Shown: positions 8,125-17,383, counted from the first letter of the stretch. The stretch is 64,000 nt of DNA from Spongiibacter sp. IMCC21906 (GCF_001010805.1 NZ_CP011477.1:1875001-1939000); one strand, 5' to 3'. A program made the numbers and translations. The notes: generated by a model not told the origin, from the letters alone.

Positions 8125-10599
8125 ATGAGAAAGTCCACCTTATTTCCGGCAGTGCTATTGGTATCTTCGTCCTTGGCTGCAACTTTAGCAAATGCTGCAA
8201 AGCTTGAGGAGGTGGTAGTAACCGCCCAAGTTCGTGAGCAGAACCTGCAAGATGTGCCGGTATCTGTCAGCGCCATGTCGGGTGAGAAAATGATGGAAGC
8301 GGGCATTAACCGCATGGAGGACCTTCAAGCCTATGTCCCAAATTTGACGGTAACCGAAAGTGGTATCAGTACAGATATTTTTATCCGCGGCATTGGTACT
8401 GGTATGAACCAAGGTTTTGAGCAGTCAGTAGGGATGTATGTTGATGGTATTTACTACGGTCGGGCGCAGCTTGCCCGGGCACCTTTTCTGGATTTGGCTC
8501 GGGTAGAAGTGTTGCGAGGACCGCAGAATATTCTTCACGGTAAAAACAGCATTGCCGGGGCCGTTAATATTGTTACCGCAAGTCCATCTGATGAGTTTGA
8601 AGGACTGATTTCTGCCTTGTACGAGCCAGAATACGATGAGCGTGTTTTTGATTTGATGTTATCTGGGCCGGTGACAGATACGGTGGGGTTTCGTTTTGCG
8701 GGCCGGGTTAGGGATACCGGGGGCTATGTGGAAGATCCATTTTTGAGTTTGGATGTGCCCCAGTATGATCAAGCGACGTTTAGAGGCAAGCTGCAGTGGC
8801 TGGCCAATGATCAAACCACCATTAACGTAAAACTGGAGTTGGGTTCCTTTGACTCCTTGGGTCGCCAAGCGGAAATTATCAACAATGAACCGTCTACTTC
8901 GAGTAACCCCGTACTGGCGGGTCGAACCCAGGCGGAAATTTTGGATAGAACCTTTTTGCCTCCCTTTGTGAACTTGGACACTGACGACTCGGTTACTAAT
9001 ACCACCCAAGATTATGTGCATTCGACTAACGGCAACTACAGCAATAACGATACCCAAAACCTTACGGTAAACGCCGTTTGGGAAAGCGATAGTGGCCACA
9101 CAATTACTTCAATTAGTGGTTACTTGCACTACAAATACGATGATCTCTGCGATTGTGATGCCACTGCGGCTGAGCTTTTCAAATTTGGCTTAAAAGAGAA
9201 TTACGATCAATTTAGCCAGGAGCTTCGTTGGGTTTCTCCTGGCGGGGAAGCCGTTGAATATATTGGCGGTATCTATCTTCAACATAATGAGCTGCACTTT
9301 GAAGATGTTTTAATTCAAGACTCTGATGTCGTGGTTCAGTTGATAAATGCTCTTGATTATCTCGAGCTGGGTATGCGTGGCGACCTCGATCCGCTAGCCG
9401 GTGGCTTATCACCAGAAGAGGTGCTTGGCGTGGGTGATGCCGGTAATGCGATTGCTGATATTACCGCCCCCCGAGATTTCTACAGTGAATCCGATATTGC
9501 TTCGGCCTTTCTTCAGTCTACCTTTAACCTGCGAGATGATTTTCGGTTGACCCTGGGTGGTCGCCTTACGTACGAAAAGAAAACCGGACGCCGCAAGCTG
9601 GATTACGCAGATTTAGACGGTAATGTACTGCCCGTAGGTGAGGTGGATACTGTTGCCGCGATTACGTTTGCAGCCGAACGTCACGATTTGCAGGGGTCTC
9701 GTAGTGAGACCCACTTTTCACCTTTAATCAATATTCAATGGGATTATTCCGCCGATGGCATGGCTTATTTTACCGCCACGCAGGGGGTAAAAGCCGGCGG
9801 CTTCGATGCTCGTTCAAACGCGTCTCCCAGTGATGAGCTGGTGGTAAGAAACCCCGGCGCCACAGTGGCCAACCAAATTGCCCTGATTGGTACTTTTGAA
9901 TACGACGAAGAAGTGGCCACCAGTTTTGAGGCAGGATTTAAAACCGGTTTGCTAGACGGTGCTGCCGAATTGAATCTCGCCTATTTTTACACCATTTATG
10001 AAGATCTGCAGGTCAGCCTTTTTGACGGCACCGTGGGCTTTAAAGTTGGTAATGCCAAAGAAGCGGTGACTCAAGGTATTGAACTGGATGGTCGCTGGCA
10101 GATTACGGACTACTTTATGCTTGGTGGTGCTCTAGCCTTATTGGATTTTGAATTTACTGATTTTAGTAACGGTCAATGTATTCAAGATCAAATCCCCGAT
10201 GCCGCTAATGGCCGGGACTGTGATTACACCGGTAAAACCAACCAATATGTTTCGGACTGGTCAGGCACATTTTTGATGGGCTTAAAAGCCCCCCTTACCG
10301 AGAGCTTGGGTTTTGGTGCGCAGTTGGATGTGGTCTTCTCTGATAACTACAACCCCTCGTCAAACTTAGATCCCCGGGTAGAGCAAGATGGCTTTGCAAA
10401 ACTCAATGGCCGTTTGGGAATTGGCGCTATTGATCGCAGCTGGGAGTTGTCGCTGGTAGGCAAAAACCTGACCGATGAAGCGGTGATTGTGTATGTTGCG
10501 GATACACCGTTGTCAAAAACCTTATTTGGTGTGACCAGCCATACGGCGTTTGTTGAGCCGCCCCGCACGATTGCATTGCAGTTTAATTATCGGCTTTGA
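8125..10599 (+). CDS. TonB-dependent outer-membrane receptor (no STN domain)
   Basis: Encodes 824 aa from the ATG at 8125; a TTG at 8110 in frame is less likely because it would extend the signal peptide needlessly. A Sec signal peptide (about residues 1-24) is followed by a TonB box-like segment EEVVVTAQVREQNLQDVPVS and a plug domain with ADIFIRGIG-like sequence (STDIFIRGIGTGMNQG) and VEVLRGPQNILHGKNSIAG. The rest is a 22-strand beta barrel ending in PPRTIALQFNYRL, with the usual aromatic-rich C-terminal strand. Receptors of this type carry varied organic substrates, not only siderophores. It is followed after 22 bp by the START-domain gene, so the pair is probably an operon. Confidence 0.93.
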   Translation: MRKSTLFPAVLLVSSSLAATLANAAKLEEVVVTAQVREQNLQDVPVSVSAMSGEKMMEAGINRMEDLQAYVPNLTVTESGISTDIFIRGIGTGMNQGFEQSVGMYVDGIYYGRAQLARAPFLDLARVEVLRGPQNILHGKNSIAGAVNIVTASPSDEFEGLISALYEPEYDERVFDLMLSGPVTDTVGFRFAGRVRDTGGYVEDPFLSLDVPQYDQATFRGKLQWLANDQTTINVKLELGSFDSLGRQAEIINNEPSTSSNPVLAGRTQAEILDRTFLPPFVNLDTDDSVTNTTQDYVHSTNGNYSNNDTQNLTVNAVWESDSGHTITSISGYLHYKYDDLCDCDATAAELFKFGLKENYDQFSQELRWVSPGGEAVEYIGGIYLQHNELHFEDVLIQDSDVVVQLINALDYLELGMRGDLDPLAGGLSPEEVLGVGDAGNAIADITAPRDFYSESDIASAFLQSTFNLRDDFRLTLGGRLTYEKKTGRRKLDYADLDGNVLPVGEVDTVAAITFAAERHDLQGSRSETHFSPLINIQWDYSADGMAYFTATQGVKAGGFDARSNASPSDELVVRNPGATVANQIALIGTFEYDEEVATSFEAGFKTGLLDGAAELNLAYFYTIYEDLQVSLFDGTVGFKVGNAKEAVTQGIELDGRWQITDYFMLGGALALLDFEFTDFSNGQCIQDQIPDAANGRDCDYTGKTNQYVSDWSGTFLMGLKAPLTESLGFGAQLDVVFSDNYNPSSNLDPRVEQDGFAKLNGRLGIGAIDRSWELSLVGKNLTDEAVIVYVADTPLSKTLFGVTSHTAFVEPPRTIALQFNYRL

Positions 10600-10621
10600 G
10601 CTGGAGAAGGGGAGGTTAACG

Positions 10622-11299
10622 ATGAATCTGATAGTCAGGGTTGCTGGTCGATTACTTGCGGTGTTTGTGCTGATGCAATATGCAAGCATCATTTCAGCGA
10701 ACGAAAACTGGGAGCTTAAAAAGCAAGCCTCGGGTATCTCGGTATATACCCGTGAGGTACCAGGTTCCGATATTCGTGAATTCCGCGGTGATATCGAAAT
10801 AGCCGCCGGGTTAAATTCGCTCATGGCCGTGTTGGACGATACGGAAGGGTTTTGCAAGTGGATGCATAATTGCAGTGTGGCCAAATTAATATACAAACCC
10901 AGCCTGTTAGAGCGTTATCAATATCTCGTAAATGATTTTCCGTGGCCTGCGAGTGACAGAGATATGCTACTGCGCAATGATATTTCACAAGATCCGGTAA
11001 CTGGGGTGGTCACCGTTGCGCTGACAGCGGTGCCATTAAGTGAACTGCCCGATGCTCAGCAAGTGGCTGTACCCAACAACGATGATTTGCGACGCATTGA
11101 ACGCTTACAGGGTTTTTTTGAATTAACGCCAATTTCTAATGCTAAAAGCAAAGTGCGCTTTCAGCTGCACATGGACCCTGCCGGGAGATTACCCGCCAGC
11201 TTGGTAAATTCTTTAATTGTTGATAATCCTTTTGAAACATTGCAGGGCTTACAAAAACAGGTTTTGCGGCCAGAATATCGTCATTTTGATCCCTTTTGA
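10622..11299 (+). CDS. Secreted START-domain (StAR-related lipid transfer) protein
   Basis: Encodes 225 aa. The ATG at 10622 is preceded by GGGGAGG. Residues 1-25 look like a signal peptide (MNLIVRVAGRLLAVFVLMQY, then SIISANENW). The remainder matches the START fold: WELKKQASGISVYTREVPGS at its beginning, DDTEGFCKWMHNCSVAKLI in the middle, FPWPASDRDMLLRNDISQ and ERLQGFFELTPISNAKSKV later. START domains bind hydrophobic ligands such as sterols and phospholipids; bacterial versions are common beside lipid genes. Placement directly after a TonB receptor suggests periplasmic handling of the same hydrophobic ligand, which is inference. Confidence 0.8.
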   Translation: MNLIVRVAGRLLAVFVLMQYASIISANENWELKKQASGISVYTREVPGSDIREFRGDIEIAAGLNSLMAVLDDTEGFCKWMHNCSVAKLIYKPSLLERYQYLVNDFPWPASDRDMLLRNDISQDPVTGVVTVALTAVPLSELPDAQQVAVPNNDDLRRIERLQGFFELTPISNAKSKVRFQLHMDPAGRLPASLVNSLIVDNPFETLQGLQKQVLRPEYRHFDPF

Positions 11300-11395
11300 G
11301 TCGCACGAAAATTTTTAAGTCACTGTTATTTAAAATAAAAATAAATACTCTTAGTAAATTTTGCCTAAGTCAAAATATTTACAAAAATTAACTTT

Positions 11396-11438
11396 ACATC
11401 AAATGATGTTGTATTTAGTATTTGACATTAAATGATGT
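11396..11438. promoter_or_regulatory. Twin palindromic operators over a TTGACA box
   Basis: Two near-identical 14-bp dyads lie at 11396-11409 (ACATCAAATGATGT, perfect 6-bp arms) and 11425-11438 (ACATTAAATGATGT, one arm mismatch), 29 bp centre to centre. The second covers a -35-like TTGACA at 11422-11427. They sit in an AT-rich 173-bp gap before the hydrolase/monooxygenase operon. The pattern is that of a dimeric regulator (TetR, FadR or MerR type) that represses by covering the promoter. The regulator is not identified. Confidence 0.6.
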
Positions 11439-11472
11439 TACATAAATAAGTGGTTTATTTGGGAGGCGCTCA

Positions 11473-12324
11473 ATGTCTACTGCGATTCGTCCAGTTCATC
11501 GAAATCTAACATTCCATTTACCTGCTCACCGTATTCATGATTGGCATGTGGAAGGTGTGCATGTCAGTCATTTTTACAATGCGCTATCGGTATTCTTTCC
11601 TGATGGCGAGCGGTTTTTTATTGATAGCGTCCGCAATTATCGTGATCAAATTGAAGACCCTGAGTTGAAGTTGGCAGTGCGGGGGTTTATTGGTCAGGAA
11701 GCAATGCATGGTCGCGAGCATGAAGATTACAACGAAGCACTTGAAGACCGCGGGATTCCAGTTAAGCGATATAGCGCTATTATTTTGGGCCTACTTAACA
11801 CCATGCGACGTTTTCTACCCAAAAAAATGCAACTGGCGACGACTATTGCGCTAGAGCATCTCACGGCTATTTTGGCCCACCAGTTATTAACCGAGCCTAA
11901 AATGCTGGAAGAATCCGACCCGCGTTTTGCGGCGATCTGGCGTTGGCATGCGCTGGAAGAAACCGAGCATAAAGCGGTGGCTTATGATGTGTATCAGGCA
12001 ACCGTTGGCAAGGGGTTGGGTGCGTATCTTCATCGCTGCTTTGCACTGATTTCAGTGACGACAGTATTTTGGGCGATGGTGCTGCCTATGCATATTGATA
12101 TGGTGCGGCGGGAAGGCGAGCTTTTCAGCATTAAAGGCTGGTGGAAGGCCATGAAGTTTCTTTGGGGACCTGTGGGCTCGTTACGAAAAACCATTCCCGA
12201 CTGGCTTGATTATTTTAAGCCGGGGTTTCACCCCTGGGACCATGACAATAGCCAATATCTGCAAGAGCTGGATGGACTTGCAGAGACCGTTCGGAGTTAT
12301 TCTACTGCCGAGGCAGGGGCGTGA
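11473..12324 (+). CDS. Predicted metal-dependent hydrolase (COG3687/PF10118 type)
   Basis: Encodes 283 aa with GGGAGG 7 bp before the ATG. The sequence matches the predicted metal-dependent hydrolase family: opening VHRNLTFHLPAHRIHDWHVE, then RGFIGQEAMHGREHEDYNEA, EHLTAILAHQLL and WRWHALEETEHKAVAYDVY. The spaced ExxH-type motifs (EAMH, EETEH) inside helices suggest a ferritin-like diiron or dimetal centre; a hydrolase function is only an assigned name. A hydrophobic stretch near residues 190-210 (ALISVTTVFWAMVLPMHI) may dip into the membrane. First gene of a four-gene operon; its stop overlaps the next start. Confidence 0.8.
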   Translation: MSTAIRPVHRNLTFHLPAHRIHDWHVEGVHVSHFYNALSVFFPDGERFFIDSVRNYRDQIEDPELKLAVRGFIGQEAMHGREHEDYNEALEDRGIPVKRYSAIILGLLNTMRRFLPKKMQLATTIALEHLTAILAHQLLTEPKMLEESDPRFAAIWRWHALEETEHKAVAYDVYQATVGKGLGAYLHRCFALISVTTVFWAMVLPMHIDMVRREGELFSIKGWWKAMKFLWGPVGSLRKTIPDWLDYFKPGFHPWDHDNSQYLQELDGLAETVRSYSTAEAGA

Positions 12325-13295
12325 ACATGCCTCTGCAAGCGAGTAAGACTGTCAACTTTGAGGAAATGAATGCCTTGTTTTCTCAATCCGCGTTGTCTCA
12401 ATTTGATGATGGGGTGTTAAACGCTTGGCGGCCTTTACGACGCTCTTTATGGCGCTACATGCAGCCAATTATGGGGTTTCAAGCGGCGTGTCGTACAGAG
12501 TATGCCCAGCTGGATGATCATCGAATTTGTTTTTGGCAAGCAGGCAGTGCCGAAGAAACTGTGTTGTTATTGCATGGTTTTGGCTCAAGCAAAGAGAATT
12601 GGGCTTTTGTGGCAAGCAAATTTGCTCACTGCCGGATTGTGATCCCCGATCTCCCCGGTTTTGGCTGCAGTGATTTCCATTTTGGGGCCGACTATTCTCT
12701 TGCGGCTCAGGCTGAGCGTTTGGCGGATTTTATAGAGCAGCAAGATATAAAAAAATGTCATGTGGTTGGTAGCTCAATGGGAGGGGCAATAGCCGCCTTG
12801 CTTGCAGTCAATCAGCCGGAAAAAATTGCCAGTCTTACCTTAATGAATGCGGCGGGGGTGTCTGCCGAGCGCAGTAGCTTACTGGAAAGCAGTCTGCTTG
12901 ATGGCGTTAATCCCTTAGCACCTGGGAGCCGAAAAGACGCGGCCATGGTTTTTGCGATTTGTTTATATAAGGGCCACCGGGCTTTGGCGGCTTTTCTTAG
13001 TTGGGTGTTGGCGGGGGAGATGAGTCACCGTAAACCCGTCAATGATTATTTATTCAGTTTATTAATTGTCTCCCAGCAGCATGTTTTCAATAACTTAAAG
13101 AATGTTTCCGTTCCCACCCTTATTTTATGGGGTAGTGAAGACCGGGTATTAGATGTTAGCTGTGTCGGGGCTTTTCGCCAGCAAATTCCCCATGCTCGGT
13201 CTCGGATTTTAGCCAATATTGGCCATTTGCCTATGCTGGAGTCTCCGGGATTGACAGCGAAAATACTGAAAGAATTCTGGCAAAGTCTCAAATAA
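12321..13295 (+). CDS. Alpha/beta hydrolase
   Basis: Encodes 324 aa from a GTG at 12321 that overlaps the upstream stop by 4 bp (GTGA); an ATG at 12327 has better spacing from AGGCAGGGG and may be the real start. The alpha/beta-hydrolase landmarks are visible: oxyanion HGFGSS (about residue 84), DLPGFGCSD, nucleophile elbow GSSMGG (serine near residue 151), acid region LWGSEDRVLD and the C-terminal histidine in NIGHLPMLESP. Fold and catalytic triad are clear; substrate is unknown. In a neighbourhood of a Baeyer-Villiger-type enzyme, esterase or lactone hydrolase activity is plausible but inferred. Confidence 0.87.
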   Translation: MNMPLQASKTVNFEEMNALFSQSALSQFDDGVLNAWRPLRRSLWRYMQPIMGFQAACRTEYAQLDDHRICFWQAGSAEETVLLLHGFGSSKENWAFVASKFAHCRIVIPDLPGFGCSDFHFGADYSLAAQAERLADFIEQQDIKKCHVVGSSMGGAIAALLAVNQPEKIASLTLMNAAGVSAERSSLLESSLLDGVNPLAPGSRKDAAMVFAICLYKGHRALAAFLSWVLAGEMSHRKPVNDYLFSLLIVSQQHVFNNLKNVSVPTLILWGSEDRVLDVSCVGAFRQQIPHARSRILANIGHLPMLESPGLTAKILKEFWQSLK

Positions 13296-13304
13296 TTAAG
13301 CGAG

Positions 13305-14867
13305 ATGGACATGAATAGCGCAGTTGATAAAAAACATACTCCCCCGGCTGAAGCAGTCGATAACACCGATATTATAGAAACAGCTATTATTGGCGCGGGC
13401 TTTGGCGGGATTGGCCTCGCTATTCGGATGCAGCAACAGGGTTTGCAGGATTTTCTGATTTTTGAAAAAGCCGACGATGTTGGTGGAGTCTGGCGAGATA
13501 ATATTTACCCAGGTGCGGCCTGTGATGTGCCGTCTCACTTGTACTCATTTTCTTTTGAACCGAATCCTGACTGGGGGCGGCGATTTAGTCCTCAGCAAGA
13601 GATTTACAGCTATTTACAATATTGCACACGTAAACATAATCTGAAAGATAAACTCTGTTATGGCCATGAGTTAAACAGCATGCGCTTTGATGAGGAAAGA
13701 GGATTATGGATTATTGAGTTTACCGAGGGTCGCCGCCAGCTAGCTCGGAGTGTGGTGATGGCCATAGGCGCATTAAATATCCCTCAGTATCCTAATATTA
13801 AAGGCTTGCAAGACTTTAAAGGCCGCTTAATGCATACCGCTGAATGGGATGCAGAGTTCAAGCCAAACGGCAAGCGAATTGCCGTTATTGGTACTGGGGC
13901 AAGTGCGATTCAGGCCATTCCCGAGCTGCAAAAAACGGCTGACTCGTTGGCGGTGTTCCAGCGTACCCCCCCTTGGGTTATGCCCAAGTTTGATAAGAAA
14001 ATTAAACCATCTGAAGCACGTCGCTTTCGTCGTTTTCCCTTTCTTCAGCGTCTTTCCCGCGGGGTGCAATATAGTATTGCCGAGTCGGTAGTACTCGGAT
14101 TTTTATGGGACAGTTTTTTAACCCGGATTTTTGAAAAAGTCGGTCGTTCGCATTTGCGTAAGGTAATTAAAGACCCTGTTTTGAGAGAGAAGCTGACGCC
14201 CAGTTATTCTATGGGGTGTAAGCGGGTCTTGCTGTCAGACGACTACTATCCGGCCCTGCAAAAGCCGAATGTGAGTCTTATAGACAGTGGCATCAGCCAC
14301 ATAGATGAAACCGGTGTTGTCGATGCCAATGGCCAGCATCATGAGTTGGATGCCATCGTCTTGGCAACGGGCTTTAAAGTGCCGGTAGCAGGGTCGCCAA
14401 TGCCGGTTTATGGCATGGCGGGGCGAAATCTCAATGACGATTGGGCTGAAGGCTCCGAAGCTTATAAAGGTATGACCGTCAGTGGCTATCCAAATATGCT
14501 GTATATGATGGGGCCGAATACTGGTCCGGGAAATACCTCGGTGATTTATTATATTGAGTCACAAATACATTACGCGCTGAAATATCTGAAACGTTTACGG
14601 CGACAGCCTGAGCATTACTTAGATCTGCGCAAAGATGTGCAGCGCCGCTTTAATGATGACTTGCAAGCTAAAATGGAGGGGACGACTTGGACCTCTGGCT
14701 GCAACAGCTGGTATCTCACCCCAAGTGGTAAGAATACAACGCTGTGGCCCAGTTTTTCTTGGCGTTATCGCCTGATGACCAAGAAATTCACCTTTGCCGA
14801 TTACTATGCGTTCAAGGTCGAGCCGGATCAATTGGAAACATCAGACGAACAAGTGTTGGCGTCCTGA
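13305..14867 (+). CDS. Flavin-containing Baeyer-Villiger-type monooxygenase
   Basis: Encodes 520 aa. The FAD Rossmann motif is GAGFGGIG (about residues 29-36). The NADPH Rossmann motif is IGTGASAIQ (about residue 195). Between them lies FKGRLMHTAEWD (about residue 172), which fits the Baeyer-Villiger fingerprint FxGxxxHxxxW. Later motifs VLATGFKVP and PNTGPGNTSVIYYIESQ are typical of class B flavoprotein monooxygenases, which insert oxygen next to a carbonyl to give an ester or lactone. An ATG at 13311 is an alternative start. It follows the alpha/beta hydrolase by 9 bp and precedes the SDR by 10 bp, so ketone oxidation, ester hydrolysis and alcohol/ketone conversion are encoded together. Confidence 0.9.
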   Translation: MDMNSAVDKKHTPPAEAVDNTDIIETAIIGAGFGGIGLAIRMQQQGLQDFLIFEKADDVGGVWRDNIYPGAACDVPSHLYSFSFEPNPDWGRRFSPQQEIYSYLQYCTRKHNLKDKLCYGHELNSMRFDEERGLWIIEFTEGRRQLARSVVMAIGALNIPQYPNIKGLQDFKGRLMHTAEWDAEFKPNGKRIAVIGTGASAIQAIPELQKTADSLAVFQRTPPWVMPKFDKKIKPSEARRFRRFPFLQRLSRGVQYSIAESVVLGFLWDSFLTRIFEKVGRSHLRKVIKDPVLREKLTPSYSMGCKRVLLSDDYYPALQKPNVSLIDSGISHIDETGVVDANGQHHELDAIVLATGFKVPVAGSPMPVYGMAGRNLNDDWAEGSEAYKGMTVSGYPNMLYMMGPNTGPGNTSVIYYIESQIHYALKYLKRLRRQPEHYLDLRKDVQRRFNDDLQAKMEGTTWTSGCNSWYLTPSGKNTTLWPSFSWRYRLMTKKFTFADYYAFKVEPDQLETSDEQVLAS

Positions 14868-14877
14868 GGCGAATGAA

Positions 14878-15747
14878 ATGAAAGTAAACAATAAAATTGT
14901 TGCAGTTACCGGGGCTGGGTCAGGAATTGGTCGCGCTTTGGTGGAAGAGTTGTTGTTAATGGGTGCTTCTGTGGCAGCGTCAGATGTCGATAAGCAGGGC
15001 TTAGAATATTTACGTGGCAAGGCACCAGAGGCTCGCTTGTTACTGTCCATAGTTGATGTGGCAGACCAGCAGGCAGTAACAGCATGGCAAATGGAGGCCG
15101 AGCATTATTTTGGTGGCGTAGATATTATTATCAATAATGCCGGGGTTGCCTTGAGCAGTCATGCTGCACGACAAGCTCGGGAGCAAATGGAGTGGCTTTT
15201 TAATATTAATTACTGGGGCGTCATTAATGGTACGGAAGCATTTCTGCCGAGCTTAATGGCACGCCCTGAAGCCTATATCGTGAATATCTCCAGCTTATTT
15301 GGTTTGCTATCGGTGCCATCGCAGTCGGCTTATAACGCGGCCAAATTTGCGGTAAGAGGCTATTCAGAGTCTCTGCGTCAAGATCTTAGGGACAGCCATG
15401 TTAAGGTACTGACGGTTCATCCTGGTGGCATCCAAACCAATATTGCCAATAATGGTCGCCACTTTGATGCTATGACCAGCAGTAGTGGTGATGTTGAGCG
15501 TACAGCAGAGCTGTTTAATGCCATTGCCAAGACCAGCCCGCAGCAGGCGGCAAAAGCAATTCTCCGTAGCATCAGTAAAAATAAGCGTCGTTTGTTAATT
15601 GGCAGTGATGCGAAATTATTGGACTTGATCCAACGGCTGTTTCCGGGCTCCTATGACCGCATACTATTGCCACTGGTTAATTTTGGCTCGCGCCGTATCT
15701 TAAAAAAGCTGGATGCAAAGCGGCGCAATGCGGTTAAAGCCTCTTAA
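14878..15747 (+). CDS. Short-chain dehydrogenase/reductase
   Basis: Encodes 289 aa from the ATG at 14878, preceded by TGAGG; upstream in-frame codons would overlap the monooxygenase and are rejected. Classical SDR features: cofactor motif TGAGSGIG (about residues 11-18), NNAG (near residue 85), catalytic serine in VNISSLFG and YNAAK, the YxxxK pair. After the catalytic core comes a C-terminal extension with AAKAILRSISKNKRRLLIGS, usual in the subgroup found beside monooxygenases of this kind. Last gene of the operon. Probably oxidises an alcohol or reduces a ketone in the same pathway as its neighbours (inference). Confidence 0.9.
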   Translation: MKVNNKIVAVTGAGSGIGRALVEELLLMGASVAASDVDKQGLEYLRGKAPEARLLLSIVDVADQQAVTAWQMEAEHYFGGVDIIINNAGVALSSHAARQAREQMEWLFNINYWGVINGTEAFLPSLMARPEAYIVNISSLFGLLSVPSQSAYNAAKFAVRGYSESLRQDLRDSHVKVLTVHPGGIQTNIANNGRHFDAMTSSSGDVERTAELFNAIAKTSPQQAAKAILRSISKNKRRLLIGSDAKLLDLIQRLFPGSYDRILLPLVNFGSRRILKKLDAKRRNAVKAS

Positions 15748-15827
15748 TTCCTTGTTAAAATAGCATGCCTGGCGGCTTTGAAGAATAACAACTACCTTGA
15801 TAGGTACATCTACTAACGAAAAAGTTT

Positions 15828-15854
15828 TAAAGGTTTTTCCTAAGACTCCGATAC
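15828..15854 (+). promoter_or_regulatory. Sigma-28 (FliA) promoter of fliC
   Basis: TAAA at 15828-15831, then exactly 15 bp, then TCCGATAC at 15847-15854. This matches the enteric sigma-28 consensus TAAA-N15-GCCGATAA at all but two positions. The flagellin ATG lies 87 bp downstream, leaving a leader of about 80 nt. Confidence 0.85.
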
Positions 15855-15940
15855 ATAGTTTGAAAGCGCAATAAGGCCAAACGGCTGATGCTTAACTAGA
15901 AGACGATAGTCTTTATCTCAAAGAGATTAGGAGAAACACC

Positions 15941-17374
15941 ATGGCACTTAGCATTAACACCAACGTCGCTTCTTTGAACGCACAGCGTAACCTGTCGCGC
16001 TCACAAGAAACGTTAAATACCTCACTACAGCGCCTGTCCACCGGTTTGCGCATTAACAGTGCGAAAGACGATGCAGCGGGTCTGGCAATTTCTACACGCT
16101 TCACTACCCAGATCAACGGTTTGAACCAAGCTGTGCGTAATGCCAACGACGGTATCTCGCTGGCACAAACAGGTGAAGCCGCTCTGGATGAAATTACCAA
16201 TAACCTGCAACGTATTCGTGAACTAGCGGTGCAGTCTGCTAACTCTACTTACTCTGCATCTGATCGCGCCGCTTTGGACGCAGAAGTTCAACAACGCCTG
16301 GCTGAGATTGATCGTATCGGAGGTCAAACCTCATTCAACGGCACCAAGATTCTCGACGGCAGCTTTGGTACAGCGACCTTCCAGGTTGGCGCAAACGTGG
16401 GTGAAACCATCTCTGTTAACTTAAACAGCGGGGTTAAATCCAGCCAGATTGGTCAGGTGGCCAGCCAAACTAACACCGTCACAGCTGGCGCATTGGTTTC
16501 TGGCGGTCTGACTTTGGCAGTGGGTGACGCAGCCGCTGTCACCGTGGGCGCCTCAGCAGCGGGCTCAAAAGGGATTGATGCAACTCTGACTGAAGGCGGA
16601 CAAGCCGCTTCCAGTGCTTATGCCAAGGCTGAAGCGATTAATGCTGCCGGTATTTCAGGTTTGTCTGCACTGGCTAGTACTGAAGCTACTATCGCTTTTA
16701 CTGATGTGACCAGTGCGGGTGGTGCAGGTACCTACAGCTTAAAAATTAACGACACAGATATTTATGACACCGCAGTTGTCGGTTCAACTCTGGATATCGG
16801 AACTGTTGCCGCGGCCATTAATGCCAAGTCAGCCGAGCTGGGTGTGACCGCTGAAGTAAGCGGCAGCGACATTGTGTTGACTGCTGAAGATGGCCGTACC
16901 ATTCAGATTGATGAGACTCTGGCGGGTGACACAGCAGGTGGTGTTAGCGACTCGACTAACTACGGTGAAATCACCTTATCTGCTTCTGAGGCCATCACTG
17001 TTGGCGGTACTGCGCCAGGCACCACGGGCTTCTCTGCGGGTACCGTTGCGCTGGGTAGCGATACCTTGGCTTCTGCAAGTGTTGGCGATGTAGATAGCGC
17101 AAACGACGCTATTCAGCGTGTTGATGCTGCTTTGACCTCGGTCAGTAATCTGCGTAGTGACTTTGGTGCGGTTCAAAATCGCTTTGAGTCAACCATCACT
17201 AACTTGCAGACCATTTCCGAAAACCTGTCAGCTTCACGGGGACGGATCTTGGATGCAGATTTCGCGGCTGAGACAGCTAATCTGACCAAGGCGCAAATCC
17301 TGCAACAAGCGGGTACTGCGATTCTTGCTCAGGCTAACTCCCTGCCGCAAAGTGTTCTCAGTCTGCTGCAATAA
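15941..17374 (+). CDS. fliC: Flagellin FliC
   Basis: Encodes 477 aa. Flagellin is the filament subunit. The conserved N-terminal D0/D1 helices read SINTNVASLNAQRNLSRSQ, RLSTGLRINSAKDDAAGLAI and LAQTGEAALDEITNNLQRI; the C-terminus ends with TKAQILQQAGTAILAQANS and LPQSVLSLLQ. Residues about 175-390 form a variable exposed domain rich in alanine, threonine and glycine. The ATG follows TTAGGAGAAACACC, a strong ribosome-binding site. Transcribed from its own sigma-28 promoter and closed by a strong hairpin, so it is a single-gene unit. Only one flagellin gene is in the window. Confidence 0.97.
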   Translation: MALSINTNVASLNAQRNLSRSQETLNTSLQRLSTGLRINSAKDDAAGLAISTRFTTQINGLNQAVRNANDGISLAQTGEAALDEITNNLQRIRELAVQSANSTYSASDRAALDAEVQQRLAEIDRIGGQTSFNGTKILDGSFGTATFQVGANVGETISVNLNSGVKSSQIGQVASQTNTVTAGALVSGGLTLAVGDAAAVTVGASAAGSKGIDATLTEGGQAASSAYAKAEAINAAGISGLSALASTEATIAFTDVTSAGGAGTYSLKINDTDIYDTAVVGSTLDIGTVAAAINAKSAELGVTAEVSGSDIVLTAEDGRTIQIDETLAGDTAGGVSDSTNYGEITLSASEAITVGGTAPGTTGFSAGTVALGSDTLASASVGDVDSANDAIQRVDAALTSVSNLRSDFGAVQNRFESTITNLQTISENLSASRGRILDADFAAETANLTKAQILQQAGTAILAQANSLPQSVLSLLQ

Positions 17375-17383
17375 GCTGACACA

